DNA of 64,000 nt from Raphanus sativus (lineage: Eukaryota > Streptophyta > Magnoliopsida > Brassicales > Brassicaceae). Below are positions 1 through 15,799 of this stretch, piece by piece. The translations under genes were made by a program, and so were the position numbers. Below the pieces are notes generated by a model. It worked only from the letters and a program-made list of their open reading frames with translations, was not told the DNA's origin and ran no database searches. Within the stretch, counting starts at the first letter, position 1, and each line of letters opens with the position of its first letter. The stretch is from the NCBI RefSeq assembly GCF_000801105.2, contig NC_079512.1, forward strand, positions 372,001 to 436,000, written 5' to 3'.

Positions 1-278
1 CAGAATGTCACTATGAACAGATCATTTAGGCAAAACAGGAGATGAGTTCGTGGAGCCTGCTGATCTATAATGCGTGAATAACTTTCGCTGAAGGAAACTG
101 GAAAAGTTTCATAACTTCGGAATTCTCGGAGCTGCAAGATCACTTGATTAAATATCCTCTACAAGTAGACAGTGAAGCTAAAGTGAGCTCACTTCCAGAT
201 TACGACAGCTTCCCAGATGTTGGTGGTAAGATCATTGGAGTTCATTCAATGGCTCACCCTGATACTCTAGCCATGTAA
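1..278 (+). pseudogene. Phospholipase D delta-like C-terminal fragment, broken
   Basis: Translation recovers the end of a plant phospholipase D, including HLIKYPLQVD, LPDYDSFPDVGGKIIG and a terminal HSMAHPDTLAM before the stop at 276-278. This C-terminus fits the delta class as I remember it. The reading is broken. The part from about base 5 is in one frame and has two internal stops: TGA where Trp is expected and TAA where Glu is expected. The part from about base 90 onward is in another frame. The fragment runs off the left edge, so whether the upstream catalytic HKD motifs exist cannot be seen. An active phospholipase D hydrolyses membrane phospholipids to phosphatidic acid, but this copy cannot encode a normal C-terminus. 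Confidence 0.8.
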
Positions 279-1226
279 TGTTACATGGTTCGTTTCGATT
301 CTGAAGAAAAAGAAGCTGAGAGAGTGTTGTGTGATTTGTGTACATTTAACTGTACATGCTCTGTGTTTCTTATTTTTCTCAAGTAATAAAGAAACTGTAA
401 TATAATTCCACATGGATGTAATTTGAGGTTTCAGTTCAGATTTATTAAACCCAAAAACAAAGATTCAATATCAAATCTACATTTTAATTCTGTTTCTAAC
501 GATATTCTCCGGTATTCAAACTTAAATGCAAAGATAATTAAACCAAACCAAGCGAGAGAAACTTACTTGCGACATACTAGAAATTAAAAAAAAATGGATT
601 GTTTATGGAATGCACTGTAAGAAACGTGAGACTTGCCACATGCAATTAATTATACGGGTAGCAAAATTTGTTTAGTTCATCTGTAGACGAAGGAGAGAAA
701 CAAATTAGTAAAAACAAATTCCTAACTCTCCCCGGTCTGGATTGCCACCTCAGAGTTGTCTACGCGTTTCTTTGGCGATGGTAAGCTTACAGTATCCTAT
801 CTATCAATCAGTATTATACTCTTTCGAGAATTACAATCAAGCAGAAGAAAAAAATGATTATGCAACAGTTGTTTTTTTATGTGGATCTCTCCGAGAAGTA
901 ACAGCAGAGGTTTTACCAACAAAAAAAAGGAGAATATCAGAAATTATAAACCAATGTGCAAAAATTATATTCAAAAGGTATCACATAAAAATAAAACAAC
1001 CAATTCTACTCTGAAAACTAAAAACAAAATTTGTTTAATAACCTTAATCAGTTTGGATGATATGGTTACTTTGATAAAGTAATAATAAAATGTGTATATT
1101 CTTAAATAATCAATTTTCAGTTATTATGTTATTTAACTAACTTCAGAAAAAAAAATTAAGTTGATTCATTTTTCACATTATCTAAATCATGAATAGGTTT
1201 TTTTTTATAACGTCTCTTTATTAATT
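279..1226. other. Intergenic, no gene recognised
   Basis: This is AT-rich sequence. An open frame at 742-1014 resembles no family I know and lacks a convincing context, so I do not call it. Nothing else is recognised. Confidence 0.6.
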
Positions 1227-1498
1227 AGAATGAGTTTACATAAACATTATGCAAATCCAACATAATGGCCTCAGGAACATAATAATGAAACCAGAAAGTA
1301 TTATCAAGAGGAATATGTTGCTTTGCCATCTTATCTGCTGGTTTGTTGCTTTCTCTAGACGTCCAATGAAACTCCACATCGCTGAAATTGTTCTTCCACC
1401 ATAAAACATCTCTGATCCAGTTGTGCCCATCAAAATGTAAGCATCTCCGGTTCAAAGTATCAATCACCTCCTTGCAGTCACTCTCAAAAATATCAACA
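1227..1498 (-). mobile_element. RNase H-like fragment of a non-LTR retrotransposon
   Basis: On the minus strand the translation includes ESDCKEVIDTLNRR, WWKNNFSDVEFHWTSRESN and KPADKMAKQ. These are the hallmark blocks of the plant RVT_3/RNase H domain fused to the end of LINE ORF2: a D-C near a helix, then a W-rich strand, then N-x2-ADxxAK. Only the last part of the domain is present and no poly(A) or target duplication is evident. It is a relic, not a cellular gene. Confidence 0.75.
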
Positions 1499-1499
1499 G

Positions 1500-1502
<3 letters not shown>

Positions 1503-1559
<57 letters not shown>
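1503..1559. repeat. Compound (TA)n(GA)n microsatellite
   Basis: About 38 bp of alternating TA are followed directly by about 17 bp of GA. It is directly visible and likely length-polymorphic. Confidence 0.97.
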
Positions 1560-1874
1560 TGAAAGCAATTCTTGATTTATAAATTGAATTTCAACTGTAA
1601 TTACAAGTATTTTACTTACTTTTTAGTAAAGGTATAATCTTATCATGCTATTACAACATATGCGAAACTAAAAAAAAATAGTTAGACATATGCGAAGATA
1701 ATTTAAAATCTGTTCTCATTATAAAAACATTACAAAAAAGTAGATAATAACTAAAGTAATATTATGTAATAAAATATATTGACAACAAATACAAAAAGAA
1801 AACAAAAGACAAAATAAGCAAACATCAAACAACAAATCATATAAGAATAAAAACAAGATCACAAGTCAAGTAAA

Positions 1875-1902
1875 TCCCGCCCGTAGGGCGGGCTACCACT
1901 AG
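1875..1902 (+). mobile_element. Helitron-type 3' terminus
   Basis: A GC-rich palindrome (CCCGCCC, loop GTA, GGGCGGG) lies in very AT-rich DNA. It is followed about 9 bp later by CTAG and then a T. A hairpin a short distance from a terminal CTRR, with insertion before T, is the standard Helitron 3' end. The 5' TC end could not be located; the body probably lies within about 1500-1874. The rest of 1560-2600 is AT-rich with nothing recognised. Confidence 0.7.
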
Positions 1903-2872
1903 TGTATTCATAATATACAAGTTAAGAAAACGATGAATAAACTGTGTTCATTAAAAATCAGTTTTGTTCTGCTATTGTCTTTAAAAAAAATTAAAATAAA
2001 CGTATGTAAATTTTATTAAAAAAGTTTATATAATCAAAAACAAACTTAAAGACCGTAGTAGCGTCTCAAGGATTTATAAGTAAAAAATATTTTATTAAAT
2101 TAATGAATAAATCTAAAGTTATAGAAAATATGACAAATAAACTTTTAAAAATTAATAAAAACATGATAAATAAGTAAAATAACATGATAAAATAAATAAC
2201 ATATCTTAAAATTATGGAGAAACTGACACATAAGCTAAATCAATTCATAAATAATAGTATAGATCTTTAGCTATATTTCAAATTGTTTTACCTGTTTAAA
2301 TTCTGTATGGACATGTATCTTCAAGTCTTTCACATATTTTCCAAATTGCCATGTAAATGAAGCAAAAAAGTTATGGCTGATACGCAAATATCATATCTAT
2401 TGTAAGTATGTAACATTATAGGGTTTGATATTAAAAGATTTGTCACCTTTTACATTTAAATGCGTCATCTTTTCAGCTGATCACTGGTTTAATAGATCTT
2501 CTTTAACTGTTAAACTCATTGAAAGTATGTTTTTAAACCATGTTTATATGGTGAAAACATAAATTTAAAAACGCAAGAGAAATAATATTAGCTTATAATC
2601 CCTACAGTTTTTGTTCTGGGCCTTCTGGCCCAGTTTTGTTTATCACAGAATAGAGATGTTTAATGATACAAAACTTGAAATTACAGACTACATTTGAAAC
2701 ATACATTATACTAGACTTGAGTTTCCTCTTTAGACGGCTAGGAAAATATCCAGATGACAAAGTTAAAAGTAGAAGGAATAGAAATCTCAATTCGGTGACA
2801 GCTATAGATCAGAGTAACTACTTGCAAAAAGGGTTTCTCAAACGAGACTGGAACACGAACCTCGAAACAAGA

Positions 2873-4557
<1,685 letters not shown>

Positions 4558-4767
4558 GAGCATCTCCAACCCCACTCCATAATTTACTCCAAATTGAGAA
4601 ATGGAGTTAAAAATGGTGTAGAAAATGGAGTGATGACCAAAAAATAAAAGCATTACTCTATTTATGGAGTAATGTTTTTATTTTTTTGTCATCACTCCAT
4701 TTTCCACTCTATTTTCCATTCCATTTCTCAATTTGGAGTAAATTATGGAGTGGAGTTGGAGATGCCC
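4558..4767. mobile_element. Tourist/Harbinger-like MITE with TAA duplication
   Basis: The 210-bp element starts GAGCATCTCCAAC and ends GTTGGAGATGCCC, so its terminal inverted repeats match almost perfectly. The whole element can fold back (ACTCCATAATTTACTCC against its complement). TAA flanks both sides (4555-4557 and 4768-4770), the TWA-type target duplication of PIF/Harbinger MITEs. It has no coding capacity. Confidence 0.88.
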
Positions 4768-4994
4768 TAAGCCTAAAATCGACTCAATCCACGGCAAAAA
4801 ACTCAAATTCCCAGCTCTACATATATGGAGCCACCAAAGGGTAGAAATAGTTGTGACTAGTAGAATTAGTGGAATAAAATTTAGTAGAATAGAGTTAAGT
4901 GAAATAGAAAAACAAAAGTTTGTACTTTAGGACAACAGGGGATACAACATCTGCCGGAAATAGGATGGATTTGAATTGTAAATGATACGAGAAT

Positions 4995-7212
4995 TCAAAT
5001 CAAGCAAGATTTAAAACCCTTCTCTAGCTCCTCCCGGTTCAGATTCTTGCCAATGAAGACCAGCTTGTTGACTCTAGTCTCGTCTTTGCCCCATAACCGG
5101 TCTGGGGATCCTTGAAAGATGTCATGGACTCCTTGAAACACGAATCTCTCCTCCATGGTGTGGACCGAGAGCAGACCTTTCATCCTGTAGATATCCTCAC
5201 TTCGTTCCATCAGTAACGTCCCTAGCCACATGTTTGCCTGATGGATTGATTGTCACATCATTTTGAAGGAAGGTTAATGTACGGTTTCAACAGTCCATTG
5301 TTTAAATAAGACTTTTGTGTGCCTCTCTGTTTGTTACCTTCTCAAGGTCTAAGCTCCCTTCGCAAACTATACTGACTGAAGAAACACCGGGATCATGGGT
5401 GTGATCATGATCATGAGAATGATTATGCTCTGCGGTTCCAAAATCAGAAAATTAGTTTGTGATGATAAAGACCAGAACCAAACAGCTCAAGCTGAAGTAT
5501 ACACATCAATAAGGTATCATGCCTTTTTCAGGTACCAAACTTACCATGTTCATTGTGGTGATGATGGTCATGATGATCATGGTGATGTTCGTCGTGACAC
5601 TCATTATGACCTTCCTTAACATCTTCGGTGGTCACAGAGCTTTCGATTCTGATAAACGCAGAATTTACGTAACAAAGAAAAAACACCTTAATAAAAGCAT
5701 AAAGCTACAAGACACAAGACGAGATACTTTCATAAATAGAAAAAGAAGCAGACCTCTCCAGATCAAAACCTCCAATTCCAAGAACATAATCCAAGTCAAC
5801 GTTTCCGTAATTTGTCCTCGTCATCTGAGCCATGCTGTTTATTGTCTGCAAATAGCCACATCAAACACGTTAACATGGTAGAACATTAGTAACATCTAAG
5901 AAGAAGAAGAAGAATCGACCTTTATGCGTTGCACCACTGAACCTAACTCTGACTCACCAACAAGATCAATCTGCAACAGAGCACAATCACTTTTCAGAAC
6001 AAGAGCAGATAAGCCAAGTAAGAACAATCAATAGCTTTCTCCATACGTTAAGGTAAAAGCATGGATCCATTTACGACGTGTCAAAATGAACAACATTAGA
6101 TAGGAATAGGAACAACCTGAATCTTATGATAAAGACAGATTCAACCTCTCAATATACATTCTCTTGGAAGTAGCAAGGTTAGTTACCTTGTTAACTATGA
6201 TACGGTCAGCATAGGCTATCTGTTCAACAGCCTCGTTGACAACACCTTTGGGCTTGACCTCATCAAGATGCAAACGAGCATGCTTAGCATCAACTAGAGT
6301 AACAACTCCGTCCAGTTTGACATCATTGAAAATCTCGTCCTCCGCATAAAAGGTTTGGATAATCGGAGCCGGGTTTGCCAACCCTGAAAAATAGTAGTCA
6401 ATTATTCACTACTCATTCCCATGGTCCTTTAAGATGAAGGATACAAAATGTTCCTCACCTGTAGTCTCTATCACAATATGGTCGAACTTTCCTTTCTTCT
6501 TGTTGACTAACTCAGAAATCATCCTCACAAGATCACCCCTTACAGTGCAGCACAGGCAGCCGTTGTTGAGCATCACTATATCCTCAGCTCCCACAGATTT
6601 GGAAGCAACAAGTGACCCATCAATGTCAACTTCACCAAACTGAAAGAGAGACATTCACATGAAACATTAATCATCAGCCACATTCAACTAATGAGAAGAG
6701 AGGATCATCAAACAAACATTACCTCATTCTCGATAACGGCTATGCGCTTCCCATGATCTCTAGTCAGTATATGGTTGAGTAATGTCGTCTGTGAATCCAA
6801 CAAAACTTAAAAGGTCAATTACACAGTTGACTAAACCGAGAAAACCTAAACTAATTAAATAACCGGATTAAACCAAAAGTAGAATCTGGATTGTAAGAAA
6901 ATAAACCTTGCCAGAGCCCAGAAACCCCGTGATAATAGTAGCTGGAATCCGGTTGTCTGGCGGAATCTTAGTGGTAACATCGGAATCTTCTGTTTGCGGT
7001 GGCGCCGACGACGCGGAAGCCGAGGAGAATCTTCGAGTTCGATTGGAGTTTACGACAGGGGAATAGAGTAACGACGGTTTCGCCCTGACGGAAACGGGAA
7101 CGCGCCTAGAGAAAATCGGGAAGCCGGCAGAAGATAAGCGGTAGTTCAGGGCGGTGGCGGAACGAGGAGCCGTGAAAGCGAGGAAGGTCGTGGCCATCTC
7201 TAGCGTAGCCAT
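4995..7212 (-). CDS. PTAC17: Plastid CobW/COG0523 GTPase, PTAC17-like metallochaperone family
   Basis: Nine exons join in frame: 7212-6907, 6788-6723, 6639-6459, 6383-6187, 5970-5920, 5845-5754, 5648-5545, 5429-5338 and 5237-4995, giving 443 residues. Residues 1 to about 80 are Ser/Arg-rich and look like a chloroplast transit peptide. Walker A (GFLGSGK-T) sits at 96-103 across intron 1. The family metal motif C-L-C-C is at 152-155, ETTG follows, and the guanine-recognition NKID (249-252) spans intron 4. Residues about 311-345 are a His/Asp-rich linker with dozens of His, likely to bind Zn or another metal. The last 80 residues form the CobW C-terminal domain. Family members are G3E GTPases that deliver metal ions. 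PTAC17 was found in plastid transcription complexes, though its exact role is unclear to me. The start follows AACA and a second Met lies five codons on. Confidence 0.93.
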
Positions 7213-7495
7213 TGTTAGTGAAAGGTAGGCGATGAATCGTTTTGTACAAGCTTTGTCGCGTCCAGATACAAGATAAATTAACTCATGGGCCATGATGGGC
7301 CGCACAAATAGAGTCTGATGTGCTCAAGACAGAACAAGTCAAAAAGGATATGTGTTACATATTAATTGAAGTACAAAAGAAAGAAAGACTTGTTTTAAAA
7401 AAGACGCCACGTGCGAAGCAAAAGCACCAATAGTAACAACGACCAATCCAGACATTGTTTGACCCCCTTTCCAAGTTACTTCCTTCCGATGACAC

Positions 7496-8720
7496 GTAGA
7501 AGAAAGGGACGATCTAGACTTCGATGTCTCTAACTATCCACTCGTCCTCAATGCCAAATCAAGGACTAGTCAAGGGGGATCCACGGCGCCGTTTTCAACC
7601 TCACCACATCCATCATTGGCGCCGGGATCATGGCATTGCCCTTGCCCGCCACCATGAAAGTCCTCGGCTTGCTTCTCGGCCTCCTCCTCATCATCCTCAT
7701 TCATGGCTATCTTATCCGAAATCAGCGTCGAGCTCCTCGTCAGATTCTCCGTTCGAAGTAGTCCAATCCGCCATGGGGGAGAACCGCTAGGGTTTTGTCA
7801 GAGATCTGCATCGTCGTCAACAACGGCGGGGTCCTCGTCGTCTACCTCATCATAACGGCGTGAGTTGACACACAACTGCTACATCAATCATGGGGCTTCA
7901 AGCTCCTTAGTAGCTTCCCGTTCTACATGAAAGAAAGAGAGTATCAGCCACATTATCATGATCTTTTTCCCTTTGCTATAGCAGTGGCTTAAAAAGAATC
8001 GTATCGTCGTGGTCGAAGGAACTATCGACGCTCCTCCGAGTCCGAGGATGAGTCCTGATTTCGGCTCGAAGAGAGCCGTCTTGGATCTCCTCGTGGTGAT
8101 TCCCATCATGTCGACCGCTTACGTATGTCATTTCAACGTGCAGCCGATCTACAACGAGCTCGAGTAAGATGAACAGCGTTGGGAGGATCACCACGGCGAT
8201 TTGCGTTGTGGTATATGCTTCCACTGCTGTCTCCGGTTATCTTCTATTCGGTCAGGACACTGAACCGGATATCTTGACCAACTTCGATCAAGATCTCGCC
8301 GTGAACTACGTCGTCAGGATCGGATACATTCTCCATCTGGTCCTCGTCTTCCCTGTGGTTCATTTCTTGCTGAGAGAAACCGTCAACGGTTTACTGTTTG
8401 AAGGCTCGCCTCCTCTCCTCTGTCGGAAACCAAGAAGAAGTCTCTGGGGCTCACTGCTGTCTTGCTGGCTCTTATATATGTTGGCTCCACCATGATCCCC
8501 AATATATGGGACTGCGTTCAAATTCACGGGGGCGACATCAGCGGTTTCGCTTGCTTTTACATTCCCTGCTCTGATCGCGTTACGGTTAGGGAAACAGAGC
8601 AATGCTCTGAGCGTTGTGGAGAGATCTGTGTCGTGGTTGATGCTCATCTTGGCCGTGGTGGTTACCATCGTGGGAACCATTGGCAACATTTACAGTCTCA
8701 GAAGCAAATCAGATTCATAG
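7496..8720 (+). pseudogene. Vacuolar-type amino acid transporter (AVT6-like), broken
   Basis: Stretches of an AAAP-family amino-acid transporter can be read in several frames: DDLDFDVSNYPL, then AVFNLTTSIIGAGIMALP, LSEISVELLVRFS, SEICIVVNNGGVLVVYLI, LDLLVVIPIMSTAYVCHFNV, RITTAICVVVYASTAVSGY, YVVRIGYILHLVLVFPVVHF and finally GTIGNIYSLRSKS with its stop at 8718-8720. Joins between them need at least five frameshifts or deletions. One stop lies right after the QPIYNELE block, and the segment after transmembrane helix 3 is missing. The working family carries amino acids across the tonoplast, and this copy cannot. By position it should be the counterpart of At1g80510 (recalled). Confidence 0.87.
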
Positions 8721-9178
8721 ATTTTATAGTTCAATACGAAGTCTTACAGTTTTGTGACTGCTACATGCACCTGTAAGGGATCTCTTCTTGATCAATGGCT
8801 TCTCTGTTCAGGCTAAGCCTAAAGATTATCGGTTTGTGAATTGGTTTAATCGTTACCCATCATTTTATTTTTTATGTGTACAGGAACAGATTCTTTTATA
8901 TTATTTTGCTGTTCTTTTTTATTGATACAAAAAGGGTGAATAGATGTTAAAAATAGAATGTTTAGCCTGTTTTGTTGGTTTAGATATGTTCAAGATATTC
9001 TACAAGACCAACTGACTAGTGAAGAGTGTAATAACTAGAGAGAATAGAGAAATTCATTTCTAAATGGAAATTGTTAATACTTTTATGAAAGCACATCGTT
9101 AACGGTTCCAACAAAAAAAAAAGAAACTTAAATTAACATAATATGCTTGCTCACTCATTCAATGCATGAACCTGATCA
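8721..9178. other. Spacer between convergent genes
   Basis: This AT-rich sequence probably contains the 3' ends of the transporter relic and of the minus-strand membrane-protein gene. Nothing else is recognised. Confidence 0.5.
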
Positions 9179-11637
9179 TCAAAACCTATTCATCTGGACC
9201 GTCTTCTTAGTATGAGAACGGTGACGTCTTTCTCTGACGAAAATCATCCAAAAGATGAGTGAGAACATGACTGCACCAGAGAGTGACGCCAGTCCTGCGT
9301 AGATCCACTGGCTGGTTATGCTGAGTCCAGGGCAGTTCTTGGTGGTTATGTCTCTGAATGTGTCTCGGACGAATGTGCAATCAGCAATACTAGCCAAGAA
9401 CGGACCGTAATGGTCCAACGTGAACCCCACGTTGATAGCACCCATCATCTGGTCGTATGAAGCTGGGGTTAACCTACCCTGCGTTATGCACTTACCTTCC
9501 GCGTTCACTTGGCAAACAAAGCCTTTGTAGATCTATTTACCAAATAGAAAAACATTATTCTACTATCAATATGACACATATTAATATATAATCGTGTCTA
9601 CCATTTATGTTTCAAAAGAAAAGGTTTGGTATGTACCTGAGAGGCATTAGCAAGGAGAATTTCGTTAGGAGCACAAGGACGTGGGTTGTGATGCTCGTCG
9701 AGAGGGTTACAGAGAAGGGGAACGAGCGGACCAGACTGGTTATGGTAAAAAGGGTTATTATGTGGGAACTGATCAAAGTTACTGACATTGACAGTGTACG
9801 CATTTGTCATCTCAACGGCCGTTGAAGTCATCGTCTTGGTTATATCTAGTGTGTCTCCAATGGTTTTAGCGTCTAAACATGGAAGTAGCTGGCTCAATGC
9901 CGAATCTGCTGCTGGATCATGCACCCATTGGTCCATTGCCATACATGTGTCCGCGACCACACTGATTTAATTAAGTAATAACATCATTAATTAATTTTAA
10001 TAAAAATTTGTATCCTGAATTAGAACAAGTGATGATGATCAGTGGCATTACTTGTGGAAGACAAGGAAGACTGCACTGAGGAGGATCGTTGCTGTGACGA
10101 GAATCCAACCCACAATTACTAAGCTGCAAGCAGACTATACATTAATTTTAACCATTTCATTTGGATATCATATAATAAAATAAGTCTATGTGGTAACTCA
10201 CAGGTAGACAAGAACTCGTAGTCCACAGAAGGAAAACACTGTTCATAATTACAAATATGTTAAAACAAATAAAATAATCAAACTTGTAACGCAAGGTATC
10301 AGAAATGTTAGAGGTTTGAACTTACAGAGTCCAAGGAACGCTACTGCGAGCATAACACCAGCGATAACATTTAAGACTAGTCTCCTGAAGAGCATTAAAA
10401 CAAAGGAATTGAGTTAAATAATCAAACAGAGCATTCTATTTAATTATAACTTGTAAGGCAAGGTATCTGCCTAACTAGTGCTTACACTGGGTTTAGTGCT
10501 CCAGTGAGATAACGGATTGTCTGGTTAGCGACACGGTCAGGATAAGTGATGTTAGACATCTTGATCATGTTGTTGAAATGATCAATATTACCTCTGAACT
10601 GTGGAGGAAAAAGGTTATGTCCATCGAGCTGAATGTCTTTAGCAGATTGAATCGAGTCCCACAAGCTTGTTAGCTTGGTCAAAACACTAGTTGCTTGATT
10701 CACAATATACATAAACGTCTTCTCCACGCTACCGTAGAACTCTTTTTGCCCAGTGTACAGCATCGCAGATCCAATCCTAAAACAAACATCGTTTTGAAAC
10801 AATGATCAGTTCATGTTTTTTGATATAATATATATGTGAAGGAAGAGGAAGTTTACACGGCGGCGATGGTGAAAAGAAGGAGGAAGACGAGAGAGAGAGT
10901 GTAGCAGAAGCGAGAATAGCCGTAGCTCCGGCGACCGCAACCGCAACAACAGCAACATAGGCATGAGCAGATGAGGAAGAGTCCAAGCAATACGAACCAT
11001 ACGATTGATATTACGATGAACGGAACAGCAGAAAATCCAACGGACTGAAATAAAACAGAGTATCTATCAATCACAATAAATACGATTTTGAAACATATGA
11101 TAGATGTCTTTTTTCATTACACTGTAACGCATCAAAGTTATGGGTCAAAAGTTAAAAACACATTGGTATCAGTTTGACTGTGTTTTGGAATATTGGGAAA
11201 ATAATTATAGGATGACTCACGGCGATGTAATGAAAATTAGTAACGTTCCAACCATCGGTATAAATGTTGAAATGGTTGAAGGGATCAGGCCGCCGTGTCC
11301 TCTCCGCCGCTAACACCAATGTCCCATTTGATCCTTCCAGGATTTGCCTCCTCAATCCTTCAAAATGAAAAAAATAATTATAATACTATAATATAAATAA
11401 ATACGTTTTCATCAAATATGTGGGTGTATCAATAAGAAGATGATAAATTTTAAATGATAAACAATAAAAAAAAAAAGAATGTGAGGAACCTTGAAATGAG
11501 GTTGAAGATGGATGATGATGATGACAAGAGGAGACTCCATGGCATAAGGAAACCAAACTGGACGTGACCAGGATCGCAACGCCGATAAGGAGGAGACGCC
11601 GGCGATCATGAAACCACGGCGTTTCGCTGTGAAACAT
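9179..11637 (-). CDS. Plant-specific multi-pass membrane protein (At1g80540-like)
   Basis: Nine exons join in frame: 11637-11490, 11357-11221, 11044-10857, 10776-10486, 10384-10326, 10238-10202, 10123-10052, 9961-9637 and 9532-9179, giving 536 residues. An N-terminal hydrophobic signal (RRRLLLIGVAILVTSSLVSL) is followed by the RPDPFNHFNIYTDGWNVTN block typical of this plant family. Next come a helix ending in a Cys-rich stretch (CSCLCCCCCGCG, a likely palmitoylation site), a second helix, and a long lumenal/extracellular loop. After two more helices there is a second loop with paired Cys (DTCMAMDQW, LPCLD, LLCNP, CAP), then a final helix and a basic tail (RERRHRSHTKK). The topology resembles Tweety-type channels, but I know of no proven function. 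Exon 3 ends and exon 4 begins inside one codon, which fixes the donor at GT-AAAC. Confidence 0.9.
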
Positions 11638-13161
11638 TATACTCTCTCTCTCTCGTTGTGTTGATAGATTGTTTGGTTACGTTTCTAACTTCTGAAACTC
11701 TAAAAAAAGGTTTTTCTAATTATGCATTAATGAGAATTTTTTACTACCACCAGGAAATCGAGGAGAAGGAAGATGAGACGACAGCTTCTAAATATTCTGT
11801 TCCCTTATTTAGGAATTAATTAATGTTTTCAGATTTTTCTACATCCTTTGTTATTCTTAACCTCATTTTAGTTTTTTGTAAACTAACCTCATTTTAGTTA
11901 GCTGTGTTGATTACTCCTTAAACTCTCATTGGCTGAGATTTAATATATTATGTGAAGTCAACAATGAAAAAATGCAAATTCCACCGGTTTCTCTTCCCCA
12001 GTGTGATAATAAATTCACACACTGGTTGCATATAGAAAATAATCCGATAATCAGTAAATCAAAATTTGAAAATGATACAACAAAACTAGTAAATCATTTA
12101 TTTTCTGCATCCTTTTGACTGTATACAAAAAGATAAGCTTCTATATGAGTGCATGGAAGCGGAAATTTGCATTAATATCCCTACTTAATTCAGCTACCTT
12201 TGAACGGAAATTTGCAATAATGATCGTATGGTACCAAAAACTTGCCATGGCGTTAGAATAAAAAAATCCAAGAAAGAAAATTGATGTTGTTGAAAGAATG
12301 GCTTTATAAGTTTATGTCTACGTGCACGAAGACGAGATAAAGTATCCATATCCCTACTAAAAAAAGTTTAGAAACAGCTTCACTGGAGCATGGTTTAGAA
12401 GACGAGATAAAGTATCCATATTCTCTTTCACTTTTTTTGTCTTTTTATTTTTAAGATACTCTTCTAGAAACTATTGTTTGAGATAGTCTTGGCCAAGAGT
12501 CAACATGGTCGCATGGTTTCTTCACACACTTGACTTGAAACAATTAAATGCAAATGTCAAAGATTGTTGATTACTTTTGGGCAATTTCTTCAAAAAAGGA
12601 GACTTCTTGATATCGAATTACCAATCAAGACAAGACGCAGAACAAGAAAACCTCCTTGTATCGCTTCATTAACTTGGTTTTGTTTTGAACACATAAACCA
12701 AACAGTTTCTTCCATTGGACTTTGAGTTTGTAAGATTCGGTTGGTTGGGCTGATTTTACATCTTCTTATAGTCGAGCTACTTTCTCTTATAGGCTGTTAA
12801 ACTTTTTTTTGAAACATGTTAAAAAGCTATTGTTAAACACAGTTCAGTAGTCCGTAGTCTAAACGTGTATGCTGGTGTAGTACCATCAAAAACCAACATG
12901 TTATAAAATGTGTCTATGATATGTTTTAGAATTTCAGGATTTTTATATAGTAAAGAGTTATTGTATAAATTGGAATACTAATGTTATCAATTAAATGCAA
13001 GTAGTTGTGCACAAAAAAAGAAGTTATTGAACTGGTATTTGTTACTGTAAATTGAACCGGAGTAGATTGAACTATAAATATCTTAGATGTACATATAAGA
13101 CTGAATGACTTTTTCGATCATCTTCATCGAGCTCAAGTTTTCTGATACTCATAATAAGTGT
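11638..13161. other. Intergenic, no gene recognised
   Basis: AT-rich sequence. The short direct repeat GACGAGATAAAGTATCCATA occurs near 12330 and again near 12401. No coding signal. Confidence 0.6.
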
Positions 13162-13502
13162 TACTCCAATATTTTTTTTTGTCGTTACACAAAAGTGTCA
13201 CTTCACAATTTTGATGCAAATTATATTTAGTTTCAGCTGAAAATTAATTACAAATTACATTGATTTTATAAATAATTTTATTTATCTCAAATATTATTGG
13301 TAGAAATATGTAATTAATAACAACTTACATATATTTTTATCACTTTCTTAATTACATTATTCTAACCAATAATATTTAAGATAAATAAAATTATTTATAA
13401 AATCAGTGCAATTTATAATTAATTTTCAGTCGAAAATAAGTATAATTTGTATTAAAATTGTAAAGTGATATTTTTTGTGTAACGAGAAAAAATAATAGAA
13501 TG
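13162..13502. mobile_element. Fold-back MITE (Stowaway-like)
   Basis: Two arms of about 130-150 bp are inverted copies of each other. The left arm carries CGTTACACAAAA and AATATTATTGGTAGAA; the right arm carries TTCTAACCAATAATATT and TTTTGTGTAACG. The core 13183-13484 is bounded by CGTTACAC/GTGTAACG, and weaker similarity extends outward. It can form one long hairpin and has no ORF. Family and exact ends are uncertain. Confidence 0.75.
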
Positions 13503-13725
13503 ATTGATTATGAAACAGAAAAAGTACTAGTTTTACAATTTACAAAGAAAGAGAATATTTTATTTTGTCAACTAAAGAAAGAGAATATACTAATGTCCCT
13601 ACTTTAATAAAAGCAGTAAAGTAAAAGAAGAGAAAAACAGTTTGAAGACAAAATTCGAATGCTACATCGTACTGGTTTTAGGCATTAAGGAAGAAAACTA
13701 AAAACTTTATCCAGTCCGAACTAAA

Positions 13726-15786
<2,061 letters not shown>

Positions 15787-15799
15787 CTGCAAAAACTAG

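Noticed and set aside
742..1014. 90-codon plus-strand frame
   Set aside because: No recognisable homology or splice/promoter context, and it sits in AT-rich intergenic DNA.
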